A stretch of DNA of 64,000 bases from Azolla caroliniana (lineage: Eukaryota > Polypodiophyta). The stretch covers positions 372,001 through 436,000 of the forward strand of contig JBHGNT010000022.1 of assembly GCA_043228905.1 (NCBI GenBank), read 5' to 3'. The notes beneath the pieces are model-generated. The model was not told the DNA's origin. It saw only the letters and a list, made by a program, of their open reading frames with translations, and made no database searches. Shown here in pieces: positions 31,572 through 43,400 of this stretch. Position 1 is the first letter of the stretch; every line of letters begins with the position of its first letter. Both the position numbers and the translations under genes were made by a program.

Positions 31572-34147
31572 GATGGCGAAGGCTTCCGGCCGTATGCTCC
31601 GCACAAGTGACCTACCACCAAGATCTCTAGTTGCCCGAATGCGGATTTTTCTCCCGAAAATGTCAAATTCGCATCTTCGAGCCTTTGGAGCACCTTTTCG
31701 CAATCTTTCATATGATTCGCGACGAACTTTGTACACCCTTCCTTATCTTTTGATTCATCTTTCTCCTCATCCGAACATCCTTTTATCAGAATATCATCCA
31801 AGAATGGCATCGTGATGTCCGGAATGCAATCCTTCAAGACCTTGTTCATGCCATTCACCATATGAGCCACCGAGTTCATTGCACCTTGAGGTAAGGTACA
31901 CATCTGCACGAGCCCAATTGGAGTCCTCATAGTTGTAATGTCAGGACTGTCGATCGCCAATTGGAATTGGTCATAGCCGGAGTAGAGATCACCAGTGGAG
32001 TAGATAGACTGACCCGCAAATGCTTCGGCAAATTCATCCACACTCGGACCAATTCTAGCATTCCGAATTGTCACTTTGTTGACAGGTTGAAGATCTTGGA
32101 TGAATCGCAATGATCCATTCTTCTTCGGCACCGTGAACCACCTATTAGAATAGGGAGCATTCGACAGTTCCAAAATTCCCATATCCACCTTTTCTTTTAA
32201 GAGCTCGATCAACTTCGGTAGCTGTGCTCTCGGAACCGATATTGGTTTAAAATTCCAAGGCATGTCTGGCACCGTGAAGATCACCATTGGTTCTATCTTC
32301 CTTGGATCAACACATCTGATTTCTTGTGGGAAATATGCGAAAGCCTTCCCATGTCTCTCAAGCATGTCGCTAAACATTCGCTCCTCTTCAAGGAGGAGGA
32401 AATCCTCCCTTCCAACTCATAGCTTTCCTTTCGTCTCTTCAGTGAAGACATGACCTATTGCCTTTGGATCTCTAACTTGGATCGTTAGCGACTTCCTTCA
32501 TCTTTTGCCAGCTATCTTCCGGTAGCGGAACCGCAACTGGCTTGATCTTCCTATCCACCGTTTTATATTTTGTGTTGATGTCAGCTTCCTTCATCAAGAT
32601 GCTTCGATGATATTCATCGATGATAGCATACATGTTGATGGAGTTAACCAAAATCACGTGTCGATCGTGAAGATAACTCAAGTCCACGACATCCTCGATT
32701 TTGCTGATGGTGTCGTTAAATGAGGCTTCTTCCATAATATGGGTCATGAAATCTTCTTCTTCTATTATGTTTTCTTCTTTCAACATCTTCACGAAGTCTT
32801 GTATCCGACGTTTGTCCTTCTTGTCGGGTATTACAAGTTTACATGCGCCACTAGGTGTGACACATGTTGCTTCTCCTCGCAATCCACGTGCTCTATTTTC
32901 TTGTGGGGACTTGTGATTGCTTGGACTATTTGTGCCCCATGCTTCAATAGTCCGCTCTAAAAATCCGAAGCATCTTCTCCGAGACAATCCCGATTCCTTT
33001 CATGGTTAGCACGTACAATCAAGAATTGTACGGCCTTCTTCCCATCAAGACTCCTTACTCGAGCAAATGTCGCGCCATTGTCGAACACTTTGGTTTCCAT
33101 CCGTGATGATGTTATGTATGGTTGCCCAAGAATGATAGGATGGGACGCTGATTCTTGAACAAAAAAATGTTGATCTATCTCGACATCGCCAATCGTGATG
33201 GGGATGTTAGGACATGCCCCATACAAGTCTTCGGTAGCTTTCGTAGCAACACGGATCTTCCACCCATGATTCGTATTTATGGGCCATCTTCCCTTCCTGT
33301 AGACCTCAGTCGACATAAGGTTGATTTCAGACCCATGGTCTATTAACGCTACGACTGTCTCTTTTCTTTCCCCCAACTTTACTAGCATCTCCGTCGTCGT
33401 CGTTGCTCGAGCCCAATGAGGCCGAGTATAGTGGTTGTCCACCATATCTTCCTCGACTTTGTCTCTTACCATCGTTATGGCATTCGTTTTTGCTTTTAGT
33501 GGCTTCTCTTCTTCTTCGTCTAACTGTTGCCTTTTTCTCTTTATGAGGTCCACAATCGTATCATGGAATTCCTTCTTTGTAATGCCGAGCAATTCCCTCA
33601 AGGACAAGGTCACATGGCTATCAAGAAAACGTTCCTCGAGAATCTTCTTCAAGTCTGTCATATGTTCTATGTCCGACTTTAGTTTATAGGCAGGCATAGT
33701 TCTTGTCTTCCGAGCGGGGTCATCAACGCCAACCTTCATGGGCCGAACCGTTTCTTTGACTCGTTTGCTCGACTCCCCTTTCCGGCTCCCTTCCTCCCTT
33801 TGTAACACTGGACTCGTTGCTAGATCTTCTTTCTTTTTCGCGTTCCTTGTTTCATGTCTTTTTGATGGGCCTTGCTCTTCTATTCTTTTTCTCTTTTCTT
33901 CGATGAACACCTCGTGGTTGTCGGACATCACTTCCGCAAGTATGGTGTTGTCATCCACCGGATCCGACCATCCGGTTATACTTTGTACCTCGTTCGAAGT
34001 GACTTTTCCCTTCTTCTCATACTTGAGAACGGTAGACCAAAACTTTGTTCCCGTTCTAGCAACTTCATTTTTATCTTTTCCGACTCTAATTCCAGTCGAT
34101 GCGGCATAGTGCATCGCATCCACATGAGTCGCCTCAGCATCTCCTCA
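31572..34147 (-). pseudogene. Element B Gag end, protease and RT (fragment 1 of 4)
   Basis: On the minus strand from 34147. End of Gag (HYAASTGIRVG), pre-protease region, protease with VALIDHGSEINLMS near 33330, then an open frame to 32957. After a stop comes the linker frame 32987-32472, then RT from 32377 with VPKKNGSLRFIQDLQPVNKV, LPQGAMNSVAHMVNGMNKV and the catalytic PFLDDILIKG near 31790. It ends at GHLCGAYGRKPSPS, where D was inserted. The RT reading frame here is intact for 260 codons and is the best-preserved RT of this family in the window. The Gag N-terminus and 5' LTR are missing: at 34147 it meets copia E. Confidence 0.92.
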
Positions 34148-35972
34148 GCCCAAAACGTCTTGGGTAGCTTAGCATGTGCTAGCATACTCCGGACCCTCTC
34201 CATTATGGTCCGATTCATCCTCTTGGCTAGCCCATTGAGTTCCGGCGTCTTCGGCATGGTAAATTCGAGCCAGATTCCCTTCAAGCGGCAGTACTCCTCG
34301 AACTACCCCCGGTATTCTCCTTCGTTATCTGCTCAAACCACCTTCAACTTCCGGTCAGTTTCTCTTTCCACTCTTGCGTGGAGCTCCTTGAAGACGGATA
34401 ACACCTGATCCTTCCTCTTCAACGGTGTGGCCCACAGCTTCCGGTTGTGGTCATCTATGAATGTCACGAAGTACTGCGATCTGACATGTGACTTCATGTC
34501 CACTTGACACACATTGGTATGCACCAGCTCCAGTGGTGCATTACGTCTCATCAGTGGCCTTGAGCGGAAGGAGGTCCGGTTTTGCTTACCGACCAGGCAG
34601 TCGGTGCACTTCTCACGATGCACGTCTCTCACCGGAATGAGGTTGTCATCGACAAGCCTCTTCATCCCCTTCTCTCTCATGTGACACAGTCTCTTGTGCC
34701 ACAGCTCAGCAGCAGTGTCGGAAGCAATGTTCACTTCTTCCGGGCATAACCGGGCATTCATCAGGTACAATGTGTTGACCTTCCGGGCCAGAGCCACTAT
34801 CAGGCTCCCCCTGCTGAACTTCATAACACCGTTCCGGATGCTACCCGTGTAGCCTTCATCGTCTAGCCAACCGGCTGATGTCAAGTTCAGTCGAACCTCC
34901 GGAACGTGTCCGACATCCTTCAGTAGCAACTTGCATCCGGTTGGTGTTGTCCACCACACGTCTCCTATGCTAACAATTCAGCATGTACCTTCATTCCCCG
35001 TCTGCTCACCGGTTGTGTAGGATGAGAAGCATTTCCAGTCCGGGGTCAGGTGGAACGACACTTCGGAGTCGACCGCCCACGTTGTCTCGTCGCTGGTAAG
35101 GTTCAACTCACTCTCCTTGGTGATGAGCATCAACTCTTCTTCACTTGCCACGATTGCCGTCGTTCCCTTCAGGTCCGGTCCTCTCCGGTCTTTACCGTTC
35201 CGTTCTGGTGACCGTTTCGAATCGGTACTGTCGGTTTCCTTGTCTTTCCGGAAATGCCGACAGTTCTTCTGGAAGTGTCCCGACTTGCTGCAATAGAAGC
35301 AAGTAGGCCTCCCCCTTGACTTTGACCGTATCCCCGACTTTTCCCGGTTCTGGGGACTCCAGCTCCTTTGTCTTCCACGTTCCGATTCGGTAAGGAGCGC
35401 TTTGGAGTCAGAGCTCGTATCCTTGTCTTTCCGACACGCCTCCTCATCTAGCAAGCTCGACTTGACTCTTGCTAGGGATAACTGTTTTCCTTCCGGCCCG
35501 GCGTTGCCCAAAGTGACAACTAACGTTTCCCAGCTATCTGGGAGGGAACCGAGCAGGAGCAATGCTAGTACCTCATCAGCGAGAGGTACTTCCAACGATG
35601 TTGCCTGGTGAATCAGCCCTTCGAAGGCATTCATGTGCTCCGCCATACTGGAGTCATCTTGGTACCGGAGTCTTACTAGCTTCCGGAATACCGAAACCCT
35701 ATTAACAGCATTTTTGTTCTGAAACATAATGTCGATCTTCTCCCAGAGCTCATGAGCTTGCTCTCTTCATTGAAGTTGTTGTATAGGCTCATGTCGATGA
35801 AGCACTGAATGTATGTTGTTGTCTTCATGTGCATCACCTCCCACACTGTGGCATCGATCTTGTTTGGTCTCTTGTCCCCGAACTGAACCGGCAACCAAAG
35901 ATCTTTGACCACTAGCATATCCCTCATCTTCGACTTCCACACTGAGTAGTTGGAGCTGGTGAGCTTGAACAT
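34148..35972 (-). pseudogene. Copia E gag-protease-integrase, disrupted
   Basis: Minus strand. Gag from MFKLTSSNYSVWKSKM (the true start is out of frame by an indel), zinc knuckle CFYCSKSGHFQKNC intact near 35280, protease with Asp-Ser-Glu instead of Asp-Ser-Gly (WAVDSEVSFHLTP), GAG-pre-integrase HKRLCHMREKG...CTDC, and integrase core VHTNVCQ...ELNGLAKRMNRT. Frameshift near 35760 and stops at about 34978, 34335 and 34305. Integrase is cut off at FWAE. Confidence 0.9.
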
Positions 35973-36008
35973 GCCGCCGAACGATTTCTTCCATTTCCTG
36001 TGTTGTTT

Positions 36009-36020
36009 GCTCTGATACCA
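36009..36020 (-). other. Primer binding site of element E
   Basis: On the minus strand TGGTATCAGAGC, the initiator tRNA-Met site, as in C. Confidence 0.9.
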
Positions 36021-36023
36021 AAT

Positions 36024-36307
36024 TGTAGAGAATATGCGGAATAATGCTCAACCACAACCGAGTCTTCAATCACTTGGTTGAGAATTACAAACACAGAAAT
36101 GGGAATGTGGAGATAGATACACGTATACACAAAACACTGAAAGAGAGTACACAGTATGTTTACGTGGAAAACCCTAAACGGGGAAAAACCACGGGAGCCC
36201 ACAAACTCCAAACTATCACTATGTAAAGATTACAATAATAAGTCATAGAGGCAACGACCTCGTGCTCTCAATCTTTGCCAACAGGCAGTTACAACAGAGA
36301 CTGTTCA

Positions 36308-36365
<58 letters not shown>

Positions 36366-36646
36366 TACGCTCTATTACGCTCTGTACAACAGTTACACCA
36401 ATAACTCTATACAATAATAATGACAACACCGCCATCATGATAAAGTGTTTGCCCTAGGTCATATTTATACTAATATGACTTTAGGACTATTTACAAATAT
36501 AGCCCCAATGGGCTCTCAGAAACATATTTACATATATGTCCCTTCATCCAGTGAGAGGTTCTCACCGGGTCTTCCTTGTCGGGTACTCATCATTCGGTTC
36601 TCACCGGACCTTCATCATCCCATCCGGAGGGACCGAAATCCTAATA
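36024..36646 (-). repeat. 5' LTR of copia element E
   Basis: 623 bp on the minus strand from TATTAGGATTTCGGTCCC (the usual TGTTAGG start with one change) to ATTCTCTACA. Contains a (CT)n run at 36310-36361. Confidence 0.85.
36310..36361. repeat. (CT)n microsatellite
   Basis: About 52 bp of perfect CT repeat inside the LTR of E. In copia C the matching place has only a short GAGAGA run, so the array expanded within this copy. Confidence 0.95.
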
Positions 36647-37060
36647 GGACTCTACTACAATTATTGCAGAAGCTGCCTCAAAAGATGAGATACCCGCCAC
36701 GATAGCTCAAATTAAGAAGAACTTGCGGAAACAAATTTTGTTTATGATACTGTAAAGTTAGCGGATAGAATTGCAAAGTTATCTTGGTGTAGTTGTTGTT
36801 AATGAGAGATGATAGTTGTGGGCTATCCAAAGCGCCCCACCGCGATTTATTCCAAGCGGAATGCGCATCATGGAATGTTTGGTGTCTACAAATGCAGTAG
36901 GTGTAGCAGGTGTTGTAGTACAAAAATTTCCCATCCATGTTCTGTTAAATAAATTCCTTAGTTTGGGCTCTTGCAAATCTTGTGGAAATGTCGTGAGCAA
37001 TGTTGAGCTTCTTTCTTTGTTACTTCTTCTCTACCAAAAGCTTTGAGCGGTGGTGATCTA
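36647..37060 (+). other. Unidentified coding-like remnant
   Basis: The plus strand can be read in two linked frames (AEAASKDEIPATIAQIKKN, then DTVKLADRIAKL, then SAPPRFIPSGMRIM...VGVAGVVVQKFPIHVLLNK) with few stops. The composition is GC-richer than the flanking DNA. I do not recognise the protein, and the minus strand is also open over part of it. It could be a decayed gene fragment captured next to element E. Confidence 0.3.
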
Positions 37061-40000
37061 TTAGTAGTATCTAAGGTAACATCCATAGATAAGCCTCTAT
37101 CTATTATTTCATTAACCTCACTTTGTTAAAGAATGAGGAAATTAACCTTAGTGTTTAATATACTTAAACAAATTAAATAAGCAAGTGGCTTGTAACATAT
37201 GAGTTGTATATTATTCTATGTACTTTTTCTTAACTAATGGAAGTAGAATTGTTTTGGACAAAAAAAAAAACACTTCAATTAATATAGGAGATCAAGCTCA
37301 CATAAAAAATTAGTGAAAAGCTTAGCATTAAACACTAAGCACTAATTCTTTATCGAGAGAGAGTTTGTCTTCACTCTAGAGAATGGAAAGAATCCTCAAA
37401 GGAGCTTTTCATTAGCTTTTATACTTCTTAAACATGTAAGAGCTTGTCCTCTTTCACATTATGGGGGCATATGACCCTTTCCTAGGTTTTGAACTTGTTT
37501 CCTTTATTACATGTCAATGCCCATGTTCATGCCAGTAAAGCATAAGTGATAAAGCGCATGGAAAGTACTTACAGTAACTTAACAATCCCCAAGGTCAATG
37601 CCTTTCTATGAAAGTTGGGGACATTTTGAATAGTGCACAAACCCTTTGTGAAATAAAGCTTTTCGTGGATGAGACATTGGTGCATGCTTTGTGATCACAT
37701 CTAGGGCACCTCTTGAGTCTTGACCATCGTTGTATTTCCAGTTAAGGTGTTGCAACACTTTGTTCCATTCAATTAGGACATGAGTGGTTGAGGGGTCAAC
37801 CAACCCATGAGAGATCCTCCAACATGAAATAATATAACTTCCTAAAACACATTAGTCCAATTTCCAAAATGATCACTTCTAGGGTGGGTACATTGCAAGC
37901 ATAGACGTTCATTAATGCACCTTTTCAACAAAATCATGAGTCATATTGTACATTCAATCGTGTTCTAGTGGATAGATAAACCAAAAGTGTAAATGGGGTA
38001 TTTGAAATTTTGAATATATGTTGTGTGCATAACTGACAAATACCAAACAAACAAATCTCACTACTAGAGAGTGTGCATAATATTGTAAAACATTGTTTGA
38101 CAATGTTAGACCTCACATGTGGATGTACAGCTTCCAATCACTATTGGATTGAGTATAGAGAAATTCTTTGAATTTGTCAAAGAACATATACACATATTGT
38201 GTAGGTTTTGAAGTAAGGGAATGAAGTGTAACATAGACTTCCTAAGAACTCTAGGAATCTTAAGATTAGTAGAGTTCCAAAGTTGTCAATACATTATTAT
38301 GGGTGTTTTGAATGTTATCCAAGAGGGGTTTCTTCCATGTTAAGAGAAATACACAACCGAAATTGTCTAGTTAATAGGTAAATATCATTCTCACTAATTT
38401 AAAAATATACATTCTAAAATAAATACCAATTATTCTTCAATGACTTTTGTGGAACTTTCTACAATTGTATAGAAATGTGAGTTGTTTTCCCTACATAGCT
38501 AATTGACATATAGCCTAATCTTAGAATTTACTTCCATTCATATTGTGTTGAACAAAGTTTCTTCACTTTTTGAGCCCTTCCACATGGAAGAGAACCTTTG
38601 AATGTCGTATATCTCCACACACGAGGGGTTAATAGCATATTCTCTAGAAACAATAAATCAAAACAAAATGTGCTATTACTTCCACCTACAAGTGTTTTAT
38701 ATCAACTTATCTCTATAAGGGTTGGAGGTACAACAAAGACGAAAATGTTGCTTTCTCCAAGGCCTACTATGAATGGATGTTTTGTAATGTGAGACTTCTA
38801 ATTGGATGGACCCATTTTTCTCCTTGTCTTCTTTAACATTGTGGAAGTAACCTAGAGAACTTTCACCTTCACATCACACATTATTTCTAAGTCCATGCCA
38901 TTCGATACAACATGCATTGAGTTGGCACCCACTTCCCTCCTCTTCGGCCCTTTTAGCGAAACTAACCTAATAACTAGTATTTCCTACAAATTTATATTTT
39001 AAATCTATATTGCAAAAACCTAAAGCATGGAAAACTTTAAGAAACTATAAAATGACTTTTCAATGTCTTGATCTCCCACAACAAGAATACACTATACCCA
39101 TAGTATAATGCAATGGACTGCCTCTTATTCTCACATGGATTGATGATGTGTTATGAATTGACATATACTATAGAGAGTGGACGAAAGGGGAGATACAACT
39201 AAGAAATAAAATGTTTAGGCTTTTTAGAAGGTTCGACAATTCCCCTAAAACATTAAATAAAAAAGGTGGGCGTTGATTTATTTATCTATAAATAAGCATA
39301 GCCTTTCGGAGAGCTTTTCATATAGGCTTCTAATTCATCGTACAAAGGCTTTTCAAACCAAGCTTCTAAGATGCGTTACAACAAAGTTTTAGACCACAAC
39401 ACGGTTCTAACATCACACTATCTTAAATATATAAAGTGTTGGTTCACAATGCTTGAAATTTATAACAATCTTCAAGGCCATATACAATGAGTGCAACATC
39501 CACTTTTCCCTACGAAAACAATTACAAGTGCCAATCCAATGGATCGAAAGCATCAAAGTGATGTTCGAAATAAAGGAGAACAAGAAAAGAAAGTGTGTGA
39601 ACTTCCCATCGAGAAATGAACATTAACGGTCTAAAATGTCTGCTATTAAGAGTAGCGATTTTTACCCCCAAATGGCCTATGGCCTTGGATCTAGTAATAA
39701 AAAAGGTCAATGATGGATGAATGCCATCACTCTTAAAAAACAAAAAACCAAAAAAAGGAAGCAATTTGCGAAAGAAGAAAAAGCTAGTGAAACAAATGTG
39801 AAGGTGTAGACATGAGACTAATCAATTCTAAAAGGTGTCAAAAGGTCCTTCCAAATACATTACCTTTACTCTCATGTATATGAAACATTGAATGTATACA
39901 AGAAGAAGAAAAGAGGAAAAAGGTACATCAAATGATCGTACTAAAAGAAAGAAGCGTACATTGTTGATCATGTCGAAAAGTTACATGAACCTATGAACCT

Positions 40001-40431
40001 TTTTTCCATTTTCACTGCTCGCTCCATCACTAGTCATATCGAGGAAAAGGAATACATAACGTCGAGCGTTGCTTTTGAGGCGATATGAGATATGACCCTA
40101 AAAAGGACTCTGGGAGACACCATTGTTTTCTTACATAAAAGCTTGTCTTTCTTACCCTCATGAGACTTTTAGATGTGTACACGCGCCATTATTTGCATAA
40201 AAGATGTACACCAATGATCACGTGACAAGCCAACGCGATGGCCACTAACCATGTGATTCTTTATATTCCATGTTACACAAACTGAACTCGATGATAGAAT
40301 TTTCTTTTTTTTGTTCTCTCTCTAGCTAGGAGCAAAATGAGTTCATCAAAGTCCAATGCACAAAATATGAGGTTTTTACACTAAGACTGCATCGATCCAT
40401 GTTTTACAACATTAAAGAAAGGCCAAATCGA
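37061..40431. other. Intergenic AT-rich DNA
   Basis: About 3.4 kb with no open frame above 80 codons, no LTR or TIR pair, and no RNA gene that I can support. The 3' end of the kinase transcript must lie in its right-hand part. Confidence 0.6.
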
Positions 40432-43400
40432 TCAAGCTCGAGAAGCCCGGGAAGATCGTGAATCGGGAGTCGGTTGGTAATGCGGATTGTCAGTAATATC
40501 TTTGAGGTTTTGGATTTGACCTAAAGTCTCTACCACGTCGTGCATGGTCGGCCTCGCCCGAGGATCTCTACTAAGGCACTGGAAAGCTAGTTGTGCCCCT
40601 TTATATGCACCCTTTTCGGAGTAGTGAGCCAATCGAGGATCGATAAGCCGAAACACTTTCTTCTTCTCACTAAAGTAGGGCCTCGCCCACTCGACCAAGT
40701 TGTGCTCTCCGCTTGGCCTCGATTTATCCACAGATCTCTTCCCAGTTAGGATTTCAAGTAGCACAACACCAAAACTGTATACATCGCTCCGTGCTGTAAG
40801 ATGTCCTGTAAAAAAAAAAAAATGGTGTATGTGAGAGACTACCCAACCAAAGACTCACTCATATAGCATATATTATATGCAGCAAGTCGGAGCTCGATCC
40901 TTGTTTTGGTATCAGTAGCTAAACAGCTTTCAGATCACATTTGTTCACCATTGAAACCTAAGGCTTGTAAAACATATCCTGGTTATCAACTTGAAATACC
41001 GGTGTTACAGTGTCGCAACATTACCCAATAAGATAAGCTTCCTTTAAAGCAAGGATTCACACATATACAACTCGAACTTGAACCCTAGGCCCATATACCA
41101 GTCATCGTCATCTATTGTAAACAAGCATTATCCAACATGCTAAGTGCCCCTAATGCAAGCATTCATTCTACAAAAGTTGTATATCTGAAACCCATACTTG
41201 TCATCTACTATAACCAGCAGTGTGACAACATTCCCCCAATGCAAACAATATGGAGCTTCCTTTAAGAAACAGATTTGAAGAATAAATCCCACATACCAGT
41301 CATTACATACTCGGGAGCTGCATATCCATAGGTTCCCATGACCCTTGTAGAGACATGGGATTTGTCACCTTCTGGCCCATCCTTAGCGAGTCCAAAGTCG
41401 GAGAGCTTTGAATTGTAATCCTACACAATGCCCCCTCTAATTTCAGGCATGACGAGCATGAGCACTTTATGCTAAAATGTAGAAATATGGAATCACATCC
41501 TTACCGCATCGAGAAGTATATTAGACGCCTTGAAGTCCCTATAGATGACAGCCTTCTTCCTCCCATGAAGAAAAGCAAGGCCTTCGGCAGCTCCACGTGC
41601 CACTTTCATCCGAGTTTCCCATGATAGAGGCATGGCACCTCCTGAGTCATCCCATACCATGAACAAATACTCTCGATTTAAATACTTAACAATTAATAGC
41701 TATGATTTCACATTTTTTTGTAACACAATACCGGGACGAGGGGGCAGGGGTTGAACACCAAAATACCCCTAGCTTTTTGTACAAGGCAAGCTAATTCTAG
41801 TATTTTTTGTTGAAAACCTAGGGTTATTCTCCTAGATATCCAACAAGCTTTGAGAATTTTGGTGTTTTTCCCTCTGTATTACTGGTGGAAAATCCTCTCT
41901 CTCACACACACACAGGGATCCATGGTAACTTACGCCGAAAAAGATGGTTTTCGAGGCTTCCTCGTTGCATGAATTCATAGACCAATAATCTCTGGTCATT
42001 CTCTATACAAAAGCCTATAAGCTTCACAAGATTGGGATGGTGAAGTTGACTAAGATAATACACTTCGGCCTACACATTAAAATACAAGCAGGAAAAAAAG
42101 GGATCATAATTAAACTCACTTAATTGCATACAGAAATATTAAAAAAATCCAGAACTACTTTACCAGCCATTCATTGTGACCTTGCAGGCTGTTTTTGTTG
42201 AGTGTTTTCACAGCTACAGTAAGCCCTGTTCCAGGTTTAACTGGTGAAGTGCCATATTCATCCACCCAGCCTTTGAAAACACACCCAAATCCTCCTTCGC
42301 CAAGAAGACTATCAGGTCGAAAATTTCGAGTTGCTACTCGGAGATCAGAATAACTGAACTTCCTTAGATGGGATCGTGCAAGAAGTTCTTCCTCGCCACG
42401 GGGAGTATAGGGGGTTTCGCTTCCATCCATGCTTTGCTCAGATGGAGGGACCTTGCATACTTGAGCTGCATCACATACATTTATGCATTACATATAAACG
42501 AACAAATTGATTAAAACCTCGAACCGGGGATTCTGTGGAAACAACCCAATTTGGTTCGATATTGTTCCCTACAGTGCTCAACATTATGAACCGTTGCAGG
42601 CGCAGAGAAAATATATAACTAGGTTACCTCTTTCCTCCACCTTTTTCTTAAATTATTCAACATTATGAGCTTCTTCATGTGATGCAAGGTGAAACCGGAA
42701 GATAGTTGGCTAGGCAAAACCAAATTTTGTCAATGTTTTCTCCCCTACATACATTGTTCAACATTGTGAGGCTGTGGAGTCAGAGGATACCCTGGCTAGT
42801 GACTAATTTCCCTCATCTTTCTCTTTGTAGTGCCCAATGTTTGTGAAGCGGTGCACACCTAGTTAGGTGGTGACAATTTTGCATTGGTGGTGACAATTTT
42901 TTCATTATCTTCATTCACCACAACGATCTCAGCACTATGCGGCGAGCATAAGCAAACTAGGTGGCAACTTTCCCTCATGTTGTTCCCTAGAATCGTCGAC
43001 ATACGAACTTCTACAAGCAAAACAGGAGCACATCTCGCTGGTTCACACAATTTGTACCATTTACATTTTTCCTAGAATCATCGGCATACAAACTTCTAAA
43101 CTTCTACAAGCAAAACGGAGTATATATTGCTGATTCACACAATTTGTACCATTTACATTTTTCCTAGAATCATCGACATACGAACCTCTCCAAGCAAAAT
43201 GGAGTATATCTCGCTGGTTCACACAATTTGTACCATTTACATTTTGCCTATAGTCATCATCGACATTAAATTGAATAGTACTCTGGACAAGCACTTTTAT
43301 TCAATGTTCCCTAACATTATGGGGTTTCAGCTGAGCATATTCGGCTATGTTGTCACTTTCCCTCAGCTTTTTGCTTATAGTATCCAGCATTTAACAGCTG

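Larger units (their letters stand above)
34148..36646 (-). mobile_element. Ty1/copia retrotransposon E, 3' half missing
   Basis: Same family as C. On the minus strand: 5' LTR 36024-36646, primer site 36009-36020, gag, protease and integrase down to KTFWAE at about 34148, where it fuses to the Gag of element B. RT, RNase H and 3' LTR are absent, and no target duplication can be checked. The junction joins two unrelated elements, so it reflects a deletion or recombination rather than a simple insertion. Confidence 0.9.
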
